Shown here one piece after another: positions 18,888-28,751 of a stretch of 64,000 bases of DNA. The notes beneath the pieces were generated by a model, which was given only the letters and a program-made list of their open reading frames with translations, was not told the origin of the DNA and searched no databases. This DNA is from UBA7803 sp040219935 (GTDB lineage Bacteria > Pseudomonadota > Gammaproteobacteria > Pseudomonadales > Azotimanducaceae): the NCBI GenBank assembly GCA_040219935.1, contig JAVJUA010000034.1, positions 62,001 through 126,000 of the forward strand, in the 5' to 3' direction. A program made the translations under genes and the position numbers. How positions within the stretch are numbered: position 1 is the stretch's first letter; each line of letters begins with the position of its first letter.

Positions 18888-20636
18888 ATGAAGCGACCAC
18901 CGAAGTTCGCGTTGAACCTGCTCGGCGCCCTGGCGCTGGGCCTGCTGGCCGGCGGCTGCTCGCCCGGCGGCGACAGCGCCTCGGAGCCCGCGTCCGCGCG
19001 CGCCCCGGCCGATCTGATCCTGACCAACGCCGCCGTCTACACCCTGAACGCCGATCAGCCGTGGGCCGAGGCGGTGGCCATCGGCGGCGGCCGCATCCTG
19101 GCGGTGGGCACGGCGGACGAGATTGCCGCCGGCTACCAGGGCGAGGTGCGCGATCTGGGCGGCGCCATGGTGCTGCCGGCATTCCACGACGCCCACTCCC
19201 ACCCCATCTCCGGCGGCATCCAGAGCCTGCAGTGCGACCTGTCGGCGGCGGCGACCGTGGAAGAGACCCTGGCCATGATCCGCGATTGCGACCGGGCGGA
19301 TCCGGCGGGCGATGGGCCGGGCGAGGAGTGGCTGCTGGGCGGCGGCTGGAACCTGGGCCTGTTCCCGGACGCCAACCCGCACAAACGGCTGCTGGACGAG
19401 ATCACCACCCGTCCGGTCTATCTGGACGGCGCCGACGGTCACAGCGGCTGGGCCAACTCCACCGCCCTGGCGCGGGCGGGCATCAGCGCCGACACCGAGG
19501 ACCCGCCGCTGGGCGTGATCGAGCGCGATGCCGCCGGCGAGCCCACGGGCACGCTGCGCGAGACCGCGCAGGCGCTGATGACCCGGGTGCTGCCCGAGGT
19601 CACCGACGAAGACCGCCGCGCCGGCGCCCTGGCGGCGCTGGCCATGGCCAACGGCTTCGGCATCACCTCCATCGTCTCTGCCGCCGCCGACGGCACCGAG
19701 CTGGAGACCTGGCGGCGGCTCGAGCGCGACGGCCTGCTCACCGCCCGCATCGTCGCCAGCGTGCGCATGGCCGGCTACGGCGATCCGGGCGACCGGTCGC
19801 TGCTCGACCCGGACAGCCGCGGCAGCGGCGGCCTGGTGCGGGCCGACGCCGCCAAGATCTTCCTCGACGGCGTGCTGGAGGGAGAGACCGCGGCCCTGCT
19901 CGAGCCCTATCTCGATCCCCAGGGCAAGGGCGCCGGCCGCACCGGCATGATCAACGTGCCCTGGGACGAGCTCTCCGCCCTGGTCACCGACCTGGACGCC
20001 CGCGGCGTGCAGGTGCACGTGCACGCCATCGGCGACCGTGCCGTGCGTCTGGCGCTCGACGCCTTCGAGGCGGCGCGCGACGCCAACGGCTCCACCGACA
20101 ACCGCCACCACATCTGCCATCTGCAGCTCGTGCATCCGGACGACTATCCGCGCTTCGGCCAGCTCGGCGTGCTCGCCAACTTCCAGGCGCTGTGGGCGTT
20201 TCCCGATGCCTATATCACCGACATCAACCTGCCGGCGGTGGGGCAGGCGCGGGTCGACCGCATGTACCCCATCGGCTCGATCCAGCGCGCCGGTGGTCTG
20301 ATCGTGGGCGGCAGCGACTGGTCGGTGTCGTCCATGAACCCGCTGGACGCCATCGAGGTGGCCATCACCCGCCAGGATCCGGGCGGGCAGACCGAAGGCG
20401 TGCTGAACGCGACGGAGGCCGTGTCCCTCGAAACCATGCTCGCCGCCTACACCCGCCACGGCGCCTTCCTCATGCACCAGGACGACCGGGTCGGCAGCAT
20501 CGTCCCCGGCAAGCTGGCAGACCTGGTGGTGCTGTCGCGCAACCTCTTCGAGATCGACCCCTCCGAGATCAACGAGACCGAGGTGCTGCTCACCCTGCTG
20601 GAAGGCCGGCAGGTGTACCCGGCGCCGGGGGGCTGA
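18888..20636 (+). CDS. amidohydrolase family lipoprotein (amidohydrolase 3 / YtcJ-like)
   Basis: 582 residues. The N-terminus is a lipoprotein signal ending LLAGGC (Cys24), placing the enzyme at the cell envelope. 'DLILTNAAVYTLN' and 'VLPAFHDAHSHP' (metal-binding H103 and H105) mark the amidohydrolase 3 family, with 'HVHAIGDRA' and 'GSDWSVSSMNPL' as later metal-site blocks. 'GSIVPGKLADLVVL' closes the domain. These metal enzymes hydrolyse amide or related bonds; the substrate is unknown. TTGGAGGG precedes the ATG. It directly precedes a serine hydrolase gene (1-base gap), so the two are likely cotranscribed. Confidence 0.88.
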   Translation: MKRPPKFALNLLGALALGLLAGGCSPGGDSASEPASARAPADLILTNAAVYTLNADQPWAEAVAIGGGRILAVGTADEIAAGYQGEVRDLGGAMVLPAFHDAHSHPISGGIQSLQCDLSAAATVEETLAMIRDCDRADPAGDGPGEEWLLGGGWNLGLFPDANPHKRLLDEITTRPVYLDGADGHSGWANSTALARAGISADTEDPPLGVIERDAAGEPTGTLRETAQALMTRVLPEVTDEDRRAGALAALAMANGFGITSIVSAAADGTELETWRRLERDGLLTARIVASVRMAGYGDPGDRSLLDPDSRGSGGLVRADAAKIFLDGVLEGETAALLEPYLDPQGKGAGRTGMINVPWDELSALVTDLDARGVQVHVHAIGDRAVRLALDAFEAARDANGSTDNRHHICHLQLVHPDDYPRFGQLGVLANFQALWAFPDAYITDINLPAVGQARVDRMYPIGSIQRAGGLIVGGSDWSVSSMNPLDAIEVAITRQDPGGQTEGVLNATEAVSLETMLAAYTRHGAFLMHQDDRVGSIVPGKLADLVVLSRNLFEIDPSEINETEVLLTLLEGRQVYPAPGG

Positions 20637-20637
20637 C

Positions 20638-21840
<1,203 letters not shown>

Positions 21841-21862
21841 CGTCCCCGGCGGCACGCAGGCC

Positions 21863-22813
21863 ATGACCCGGGCGGCGCTCGAGGCCCGGCTCGAGGCGCG
21901 GCTCGGCCGCGTTCACGCCCGGTTGCGCCTCGGCATCGAGGAGGAGCATGCCACCCAGGTGTTCCGCGCCGCGCGAAGCGTGTTTCACCCGGAGAACTGG
22001 TACTCGTTCGCGGCCATGATCGAGCACAGCATGCGGCTGGTGGGCGTGCACGGCCGGGCCCGTCGCAATGCCCGCACGCTGCAGACCGTGGCGCACACCG
22101 TGCACCTGCCGCGGCTGCCCGCCGCCTTCGACGGCTATCGCATCCTGCACCTGTCCGATCTGCACATCGACGTGAGCCCGGAGACCGCCCACGCCATCAT
22201 CGCCGCGGTGCGCGACGCGGACTACGACCTGTGCGTGATGACGGGCGACTACCGGTTCCGCACCTCGGGCGACATCGCCCCGACCCTGCGCGGCATGGAG
22301 CGGCTGCGCGCCAGCGTGGCCGGCGAGGTCTTTGCCGTGCTCGGCAACCACGACAGCGTGCTGATGGTGCCCGAGCTCGAGGACATGGGGGTGCGGGTGC
22401 TGATGAACGAGTCGGTGATGCTGACGCGTGACGGCGCCGAGCTGCACCTGGCCGGCATCGACGACGCCCACTTCTTCGGCGTGGAGAACTTCGACAAGGC
22501 CCTGGCCGGCGTCCCGGCCGGTGCGCCGGCGGTGCTGCTCTCCCACACGCCGGAGGTGTACCGGCAGGCGGCCCATGCCGGCGTCGACCTGCTGCTGTGC
22601 GGGCACACCCATGGCGGCCAGATCTGCCTGCCGGGCGGCTACCCGCTGTTTCTGGACGCCCGCATCCCGCGCCGCCTGGGCCGCGGCCACTGGCGCCACG
22701 GCGACATGCACGGCTACACCTCGCCCGGCGCCGGCACCTCCATCGTCGAGGTGCGTCTGAACTGCCCGGCGGAGATCGCCGTGCACACCCTGCGGCGGTC
22801 GGAAGACGGCTGA
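21863..22813 (+). CDS. metallophosphoesterase (YaeI-like calcineurin superfamily)
   Basis: 316 residues. All metal-binding blocks are present: DLH (99-101), GDY (128-130), GNHD (161-164), 'LLSHTP' (226-230) and GHTHGGQ (247-253). The N-terminal 80 residues are amphipathic and could associate with the membrane, as in YaeI/YkuE-type phosphodiesterases that act on lipid-linked substrates. The gene starts 22 bases after the serine hydrolase. Substrate unknown. Confidence 0.88.
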   Translation: MTRAALEARLEARLGRVHARLRLGIEEEHATQVFRAARSVFHPENWYSFAAMIEHSMRLVGVHGRARRNARTLQTVAHTVHLPRLPAAFDGYRILHLSDLHIDVSPETAHAIIAAVRDADYDLCVMTGDYRFRTSGDIAPTLRGMERLRASVAGEVFAVLGNHDSVLMVPELEDMGVRVLMNESVMLTRDGAELHLAGIDDAHFFGVENFDKALAGVPAGAPAVLLSHTPEVYRQAAHAGVDLLLCGHTHGGQICLPGGYPLFLDARIPRRLGRGHWRHGDMHGYTSPGAGTSIVEVRLNCPAEIAVHTLRRSEDG

Positions 22814-22895
22814 GCGCCTGTGCGTTCGGCCAGGTTCCGCTCGCCTGCCACGACGGCATAGACTGGGATCGGGTTGCAGAGCCGGGGGAGGGTCC

Positions 22896-24239
22896 ATGTC
22901 CATCGAGATCGTCAATCACACCGCCACGCCGGTGCGCATCGAGAACTTCGGCCGCGACCGGTACTTGAGCCTGGACGTCATGGCCCGCGAGTGGGAAGCC
23001 GTGTGGCAGCGCAACTGGCTGCTGGCCGGGCTCGAGAGCGACGTCGCCGCGAGCGGCGACTTCTTCGTGTTCGAGCTGGGCCGTGAGCAGGTGCTGGTGA
23101 CCCGCGACCGCGACGGCCGGGTGCAGGGCTTTTTCAACGTCTGCCAGCACCGCGGCAACCGCCTGGTGAGCGCGCAGCGCGGCCGCGCCGCCAGCTTCCG
23201 CTGCGCCTATCACGCCTGGACCTACGGGCTCGACGGCGCTCTGTCGCGGGTGCCTCACGAGGAGGGCTTCGCGGCCGGCGTGCCGTGCGCCGAACGGTCG
23301 CTGAAGCCGGTGCACACCGAGCTGTGGAACGGCTTCGTGTTCGTGCATCTGGGGGACGATCCGCCGCCGCTGCTCGAGTTTCTCGGCCCGGTGGCCGAGC
23401 ATCTGGCGCCATACCGGTTCGGCGCCATGACCCTCGTGCAGGACCAGACCGTGCACCTGCCGTGCAACTGGAAGGCCGTGGTCGACAACTTCAGCGAGCT
23501 CTACCACGTCGACTTCCTGCATCCCCAGCACCAGCGCATGGTGGACTGCTGCAACGACACCGTGCACCTGTTCGGGAACGGACACACCGGCCTGGCGGTG
23601 CCCGGCGCCACGGTGAACCCGCGCTTCTCGGTGCCGGAAGAGCCCACCGACATCCAGAGCGCCCAGCTCACCAGCCTCGGCCTCGACCCGGCCGACTTCC
23701 GCGGCCGGGTGCTGGAGGTGCGTCGGGCCGTGCAGCTGCGCAAGCGCGAGATCGGCCTCGAGCGCGGCTTCGACTACGCGGCGTTCAGCGACGACCAGCT
23801 CTCCGACGTCTGGCAGTACAACCTGTTCCCCAACACCATCCTGTCGTTCACGCCCGAGCACCTGTGGATTCTGCGGCCGCGGCCGCATGCCACCGATCCA
23901 ACGCGCTGCGAGTTCGACAAGCTGAGCCTGATTCTCGAGCCCGACCCGGCCCTCACCAGCAACCCGCAGGCGCTGCCGGGGCTGGCCGAGGTGCGCACCC
24001 GGCGCGGCGAGCGGCCCCCCTCCGACGGCCGCCGTCCCGAGCGCGACGTGTTCGAGCACCACGCCATCCTCTCCGGCGCCAAGTCCATGACCGACACCAT
24101 CGACCAGGACATCGAGCTGCTGGGCAGCGTCCAGGCGGGCATGGCTTCCCGCGGCTTCGGCTCGGTGTGGCTGTCCGACGACGAGATGCGCATTCAGCAC
24201 TTCCACAACGCGCTGGACGCGCAGCTCGCCGGACCCTGA
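22896..24239 (+). CDS. Rieske non-haem iron oxygenase, alpha subunit-like
   Basis: 447 residues. The Rieske 2Fe-2S ligands are C83/H85 (CQHRG) and C103/H106 (CAYHAW). The mononuclear iron site has H204 and H209 in 'DNFSELYHVDFLHP', with a candidate Asp in the 'DTIDQD' stretch near the C-terminus. Such enzymes hydroxylate aromatic rings or demethylate amines. No beta subunit, ferredoxin or reductase gene is adjacent, so electrons must come from partners elsewhere. GGGGGAGGG precedes the ATG. Substrate unknown. Confidence 0.9.
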   Translation: MSIEIVNHTATPVRIENFGRDRYLSLDVMAREWEAVWQRNWLLAGLESDVAASGDFFVFELGREQVLVTRDRDGRVQGFFNVCQHRGNRLVSAQRGRAASFRCAYHAWTYGLDGALSRVPHEEGFAAGVPCAERSLKPVHTELWNGFVFVHLGDDPPPLLEFLGPVAEHLAPYRFGAMTLVQDQTVHLPCNWKAVVDNFSELYHVDFLHPQHQRMVDCCNDTVHLFGNGHTGLAVPGATVNPRFSVPEEPTDIQSAQLTSLGLDPADFRGRVLEVRRAVQLRKREIGLERGFDYAAFSDDQLSDVWQYNLFPNTILSFTPEHLWILRPRPHATDPTRCEFDKLSLILEPDPALTSNPQALPGLAEVRTRRGERPPSDGRRPERDVFEHHAILSGAKSMTDTIDQDIELLGSVQAGMASRGFGSVWLSDDEMRIQHFHNALDAQLAGP

Positions 24240-24306
24240 GCAGCGCCGCCGCCGCACCCGCGATGCAGTACACTCGCGGTTTTTTTGCGGAACCGGGAGA
24301 GGCGGC

Positions 24307-26553
24307 ATGACGGGGTGCGGATCGCGCGCGGTTGGCGGGCATGGCCTGACCTGGTGGCTGGCCGCGGTGCTGTTGCTGCCCGCCGGCGCGGCCCTGGGCG
24401 CAGTCGGCGGCCCGGCCGAAGTGCTGACCGAGCTGCCCGTGCGCGCGGTGCCCCGTCCGCAGGTGCACGCCCACCGTCTCGAGCAGGCGCCCGACCTCGA
24501 CGGCCAGGTGCTTGATGACGCCGCCTGGAACGGCCTGGTGCCGGCCACCGGGTTCTGGCAGGTGCGGCCGTTCGAGGGCCGGCCGGCCAGCCAGCGCACC
24601 GAGGTGTTCATCGGCTACACCGACGACGCCCTCTACATCGGCGTGGTCTGCTACGACGACGACCCCGCGGGCATCATCGTCGCCGACAGCCGTCGCGACT
24701 CGTCGCTGGACGAGAGCGACAGCTTCCAGGTGATCATCGACACCTTCCGCGATGGTCAGAACGGGCTGGTGTTCGGCACCAACCCGGCCGGCATCGAGTA
24801 TGACGGCCAGGTCACCAAGGAAGGCACGACCCAGTTCGGCAGCGGCGCCGGCGGCTTCAATCTGAACTGGGATACGAGCTGGTCGGTGAAGAGCGCCATC
24901 AGCGACCTCGGCTGGACCGCCGAGATGCGCATTCCATTCCGGTCGCTGCGCTTTCAGAAGGGCGAGGCGCCGGTGTGGGGCATCAACTTCCAGCGCAACA
25001 TCCGCCGCAACAACGAGATCGCCTACTGGGCGCCGCTGTCCCGCCAGCACAACCTCTACCGGGTCTCCGAGGCCGGCACCGTCGAGGGGCTGGCGCTGCC
25101 GCGGCAACGCAACCTGCAGCTCATCCCGTACGTGCTCGGCCAGGCCAGCCGCGGCGGTCCCGAGCTCACCGGCACCGACTACGACACCGAGGCCGGCCTC
25201 GACGCCAAGTACTCGCTGACGCCGTCGCTCACCCTCGACCTCACGGTGAACACCGACTTCGCTCAGGTGGAAGCGGACGATCTGCAGGTCAACCTGGACC
25301 GCTTCAGCCTGTTCTTTCCCGAGAAGCGGCCGTTCTTCCTGGAGAACGCCGGTCAGTTCGCGGTGGGCACGCCGGAGGAGCTGGAGCTGTTCTTCAGCCG
25401 CCGCATCGGCATCAGCCCCGACGGCTCGCCGCAGCCCATCGAGGTGGGCGGGCGCGTTTCCGGCCGGGTGGGCGACCGCACCAACGTCGGCCTGCTGCGC
25501 ATGCGCACCGAGGACGTGGACGGCTTCTCCGGCAACGACTTCTCCGTGGCGCGGGTGAACCGCGAGTTGGCGAACCGGTCCGCGCTCGGCGCCATGTTCG
25601 TGGAGCGCCAGGGCGACGGCGACGACTACAACCGGGTCTACGCGGTGGACGGCCGGCTCGGCCTCGGCAACGACGGCCGGGTGAGCGGCTTCCTGGCCAA
25701 GTCGGAGACGCCGGGCCGGCGCAGCAGCGATCACGCGTACTCCCTGCGCGGCGAGTACAACTCGGCACAGTGGTCGGCGAGCACGGGCTTCACCGAGGTG
25801 GGCGAGAACTTCAACCCGGAGGTGGGCTTCCTGCGCCGGCGCGACTATCAGAAGGGCGAGGCCACGGTGCTGCGCCGGGTGCGCCCCGACGACCTCTGGG
25901 GCCTGCACGAGCTGCGGCCGCACGTGTCCTGGCGCGGCTTCTGGGGCAACGACGGCTACCGGGAGAGTTCCTTCCTGCACGTCGACAACCACTGGGAGTG
26001 GCGCTCCGGCTTCGAGATCCACACCGGCGTCAACTTCGTCTACGAAGGGGTGCGGGCGCCGTTCGCGCTGGTGCCCGGCGTGGTGGTGGAGGCGGGCGAG
26101 TACCGTGAGCGTGAGGCGCAGCTCGTGCTGATCACCAACCAGGGCGCGCCGCTCAGCCTCGACGTCACCTCCCGCATCGGCGGCTTCTTCGGCGGCGACC
26201 GGGTGAACGTCGCGCCCACCGTGCGCTACCGGTTCGGCGACGCCTTCACCTCGGAGCTCACCTGGAACTACAACCGTATCGACCTGCCCACCGAGGACGG
26301 CCCGTTCGAGCTGAACGTGAGCCGGCTGCGGCTGTCGTACTCGTTCACGCCGAAGGTGCTGCTGCAGGCGCTGATTCAGTACGACGACCGCACCGACCTG
26401 GTGGCCACCAACCTGCGCTTCTCCTGGCTGCAGAGCGCCAACGCCGGGCTGTTCCTGGTCTACAACGAGGTGGACGACGAGACCATTCGCGGCCCCATCG
26501 AGAAGCGCCGCGAGATCACCTTGAAGTGGAGCCGCATCTTCGACGTGTTGTAA
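24307..26553 (+). CDS. outer-membrane protein with CBM9-like domain and DUF5916 barrel
   Basis: 748 residues. A signal peptide is followed at about 55-215 by a carbohydrate-binding family 9-like domain ('APDLDGQVLDDAAWNGL', 'FIGYTDDALYIGVVCYD'). From about 240 on, alternating aromatic strands such as 'SLFFPEKRPFFLENAG' and 'FSRRIGISPDG' mark DUF5916, predicted to form an outer-membrane barrel. The final residues 'LKWSRIFDVL' fit a closing beta strand. Function is not established. A TACACT box lies at 24269-24274, 32 bases before the start. Confidence 0.85.
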   Translation: MTGCGSRAVGGHGLTWWLAAVLLLPAGAALGAVGGPAEVLTELPVRAVPRPQVHAHRLEQAPDLDGQVLDDAAWNGLVPATGFWQVRPFEGRPASQRTEVFIGYTDDALYIGVVCYDDDPAGIIVADSRRDSSLDESDSFQVIIDTFRDGQNGLVFGTNPAGIEYDGQVTKEGTTQFGSGAGGFNLNWDTSWSVKSAISDLGWTAEMRIPFRSLRFQKGEAPVWGINFQRNIRRNNEIAYWAPLSRQHNLYRVSEAGTVEGLALPRQRNLQLIPYVLGQASRGGPELTGTDYDTEAGLDAKYSLTPSLTLDLTVNTDFAQVEADDLQVNLDRFSLFFPEKRPFFLENAGQFAVGTPEELELFFSRRIGISPDGSPQPIEVGGRVSGRVGDRTNVGLLRMRTEDVDGFSGNDFSVARVNRELANRSALGAMFVERQGDGDDYNRVYAVDGRLGLGNDGRVSGFLAKSETPGRRSSDHAYSLRGEYNSAQWSASTGFTEVGENFNPEVGFLRRRDYQKGEATVLRRVRPDDLWGLHELRPHVSWRGFWGNDGYRESSFLHVDNHWEWRSGFEIHTGVNFVYEGVRAPFALVPGVVVEAGEYREREAQLVLITNQGAPLSLDVTSRIGGFFGGDRVNVAPTVRYRFGDAFTSELTWNYNRIDLPTEDGPFELNVSRLRLSYSFTPKVLLQALIQYDDRTDLVATNLRFSWLQSANAGLFLVYNEVDDETIRGPIEKRREITLKWSRIFDVL

Positions 26554-26564
26554 GGTCGCACGCT

Positions 26565-26993
26565 ATGGAACATTTCACGCCCTGGAGCGCGCTGGCTGGC
26601 GGCGCGCTGATCGGTGCCGGCGCCACCCTGCTGTACTGGCTGAACGGCCGGATCGCCGGCGTCAGCGGCATCTGCGGTGGCCTGCTGACCTGGGCTCGGG
26701 GTGATACCGCCTGGCGCGCCTGGTTCGTGGTGGGGCTGGTGCTGGGCACCGGGCTCTACGCCGCCTCGGGCGCCCTGGCGTTCGAACCTCGCGACGGCTG
26801 GCCCTTGGCGCCGCTGCTCGCGGCCGGCTTCCTGGTGGGCTTCGGCACCCGGCTCGGCAGCGGCTGCACCAGCGGCCACGGCGTCTGCGGGCTGGCCCGC
26901 GGGTCCCGGCGCTCGCTGGCCGCCACCGTCACCTTCATGGCGGCCGGCGTGCTCACCGCCACGCTGCTCACGCCGCTGTGGGTGGGAGGCTGA
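26565..26993 (+). CDS. YeeE/YedE half-protein 1 (sulfur-compound transporter family, PmpA-like)
   Basis: 142 residues with four predicted helices. 'GFGTRLGSGCTSGHGVCGLARGS' is the conserved cysteine-containing loop of the YeeE/YedE family, which moves thiosulfate or related sulfur species. It is half the length of full YeeE and is followed 1 base later by a second half-sized member, the two-gene PmpA/PmpB-type arrangement. It begins 11 bases after the DUF5916 gene. Confidence 0.87.
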   Translation: MEHFTPWSALAGGALIGAGATLLYWLNGRIAGVSGICGGLLTWARGDTAWRAWFVVGLVLGTGLYAASGALAFEPRDGWPLAPLLAAGFLVGFGTRLGSGCTSGHGVCGLARGSRRSLAATVTFMAAGVLTATLLTPLWVGG

Positions 26994-26994
26994 C

Positions 26995-27441
26995 ATGCGG
27001 ATGACGTCGCTGGCCGCCCTGCTTTCCGGCGCCGTGTTCGGCGTCGGCCTCAGCGTCGCGCAGATGACCAACCCGGCCAAGGTGCTGGCCTTCCTCGACG
27101 TCGGCGGCGCCTGGGATCCGTCGCTGGCGCTGGTGATGCTGGCGGCGCTGACCGTAAGCGCGCTGGGGCTGCGGCTCGTGGGCGGCCGGCCGGCGCCGCT
27201 GCTGGCGCCGACGTTCAGCGCCCCGTCGAGGCGCGATATCGACGGCCGACTGATCGGCGGCGCGGCCCTGTTCGGCATCGGCTGGGGACTGGCCGGCTAC
27301 TGTCCGGGCCCTGCCCTGGCCGCGCTGGCTTTCGGAACCCGGGAGGCTCTGGTGTTCGTGGCCGCCATGGCCGCCGGCATGTGGGCCCAGGGCGCCCTGG
27401 ACCGCTGGATCGGCGCGCGGCGCGAAGCCGCGATGGGCTGA
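26995..27441 (+). CDS. YeeE/YedE half-protein 2 (PmpB-like, DUF6691)
   Basis: 148 residues, with about four helices. It carries 'GVGLSVAQMTNPAKVLAFLDV' and, in the second half, 'GIGWGLAGYCPGPALAAL' with the conserved Cys. It pairs with the upstream half-protein to rebuild a YeeE-like channel in the inner membrane. The ATG is one base from the previous TGA. Predicted role: uptake or export of a small sulfur compound. Confidence 0.87.
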   Translation: MRMTSLAALLSGAVFGVGLSVAQMTNPAKVLAFLDVGGAWDPSLALVMLAALTVSALGLRLVGGRPAPLLAPTFSAPSRRDIDGRLIGGAALFGIGWGLAGYCPGPALAALAFGTREALVFVAAMAAGMWAQGALDRWIGARREAAMG

Positions 27442-27457
27442 CGGCAAGCGGCCGATC

Positions 27458-27486
27458 TCGACCCCCTACCGCCCTGCCTCTACAAT
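27458..27486 (+). promoter_or_regulatory. sigma70-type promoter of the CoA-transferase gene
   Basis: TCGACC (27458-27463), a 17-base spacer and TACAAT (27481-27486), 47 bases upstream of the GTG at 27534. The -10 matches the consensus at five of six positions and the -35 at four. Confidence 0.45.
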
Positions 27487-27533
27487 CGGCCCTCCCCGGG
27501 CCATCGGCCCGGCCGAGCGTTCTGGGAGGGACC

Positions 27534-28751
27534 GTGACCGCACCGCTAGCCGACATCACCGTCATCGAGGTGGACAACTACATGGCGGCGCCCAGCACGG
27601 GCGCCATCCTCGCCGACATGGGCGCCACGGTGATCAAGGTGGAGCCGCCGTCGGGCGACCCCATGCGCGGCATCGGCCGGCCGGCCAAGATCGACGGCCC
27701 GCTGAAGGGCTACGACTTCGGCTTCGACGTCGACAATCGTGGCAAGCGCTCCATCGCCGTGGCCCTGGACACGCCGGAGGGCGCCGAGGTGGTGCAGCGG
27801 CTGGTGGAGCGCGCCCAGATCTTCCTGTGCAACCTGCTGCCGCAGCGCCAGCAGCGCTTCGGCCTCGACGCCGAAACCCTGTTCAAGCGCAACCCGAAGC
27901 TCGTGCATGCCACCCTCACCGGCTATGGCAGCAACGGCCCCGAGGCGCTGCGCCCGGGTTATGACGTCACAGCCTTCTTCGGCCGCTCGGGCCTGTACGA
28001 CGCCATGCGCGAGGGTGATGACGGTGAGGTGCCCATGGCGCGCCCCGCACAGGGCGACCACACCACCGGTCTCGCCCTGCTCGGCGCCATCCTGGCCGCG
28101 CTGCGGCTGGCGGAGCGCACCGGCGAGGGCCAGGTGGTGGAGACGTCGCTCTACGAGGCGGCGATCTGGACCCAGGCCACCGACTTCGGCATCACCGCGG
28201 TGGACGGCGCGCCGGTGCGGCGCCGCTCCCGGCGCCAGCAGCTGGCCCCGGCGGCTAACCGTTACCCCTGCGGCGACGGCAAGTGGATCGTTCTGAACAC
28301 CATCAGCGGCACCAGCTTCGAGAAGATGTGCGAGGCGATGGACAAGGCGGAGTGGCTGGCCGACCCGCGCTTCGCCGACGCCAAGAGCCGCTACCAGAAC
28401 ATGGCCGAACTGGTGGACGCCATCGACGCCGTGCTGATGACCCGGGGCCGTGACGACTGGGGCGCCATCTTCGACCGGGTGGGGCTCATCTGGGGTCCGG
28501 TGCTGACCCTGGACGAGGTGGCCAGCGACCCGCAGGCCGAGGCCATCGGCATGTTCCCCAGCATCGAGCATCCCACGCTCGGCACCTATCGCAGCGTGCG
28601 CGCGCCGATGCGCATCCGTGGCGCCGACGTCAGGCCCCGGGGGCCATCGCCGGCCGTCGGCGAGCATTCCCGGACAGTGCTCGAGCAGGCGGGCTTTGCC
28701 GCCGACGAGATCGAGCGGCTGCTGGCCGGCGGCGCGCTGAGGCAGGGCTGA
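27534..28751 (+). CDS. CaiB/BaiF family CoA-transferase (class III)
   Basis: 405 residues from the GTG at 27534, preceded by GGGAGGG. The N-terminal 'GATVIKVEPPSGDPMR' and the catalytic Asp175 in 'GDHTTGL' are those of class III CoA-transferases, which pass CoA between carboxylic acids through an acyl-aspartyl intermediate. The C-terminal domain holds 'LIWGPVLTLDEVASDPQ'. Its TGA shares one base with the ATG of a malic enzyme gene, so the two are cotranscribed. Substrate acids unknown. Confidence 0.9.
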   Translation: MTAPLADITVIEVDNYMAAPSTGAILADMGATVIKVEPPSGDPMRGIGRPAKIDGPLKGYDFGFDVDNRGKRSIAVALDTPEGAEVVQRLVERAQIFLCNLLPQRQQRFGLDAETLFKRNPKLVHATLTGYGSNGPEALRPGYDVTAFFGRSGLYDAMREGDDGEVPMARPAQGDHTTGLALLGAILAALRLAERTGEGQVVETSLYEAAIWTQATDFGITAVDGAPVRRRSRRQQLAPAANRYPCGDGKWIVLNTISGTSFEKMCEAMDKAEWLADPRFADAKSRYQNMAELVDAIDAVLMTRGRDDWGAIFDRVGLIWGPVLTLDEVASDPQAEAIGMFPSIEHPTLGTYRSVRAPMRIRGADVRPRGPSPAVGEHSRTVLEQAGFAADEIERLLAGGALRQG

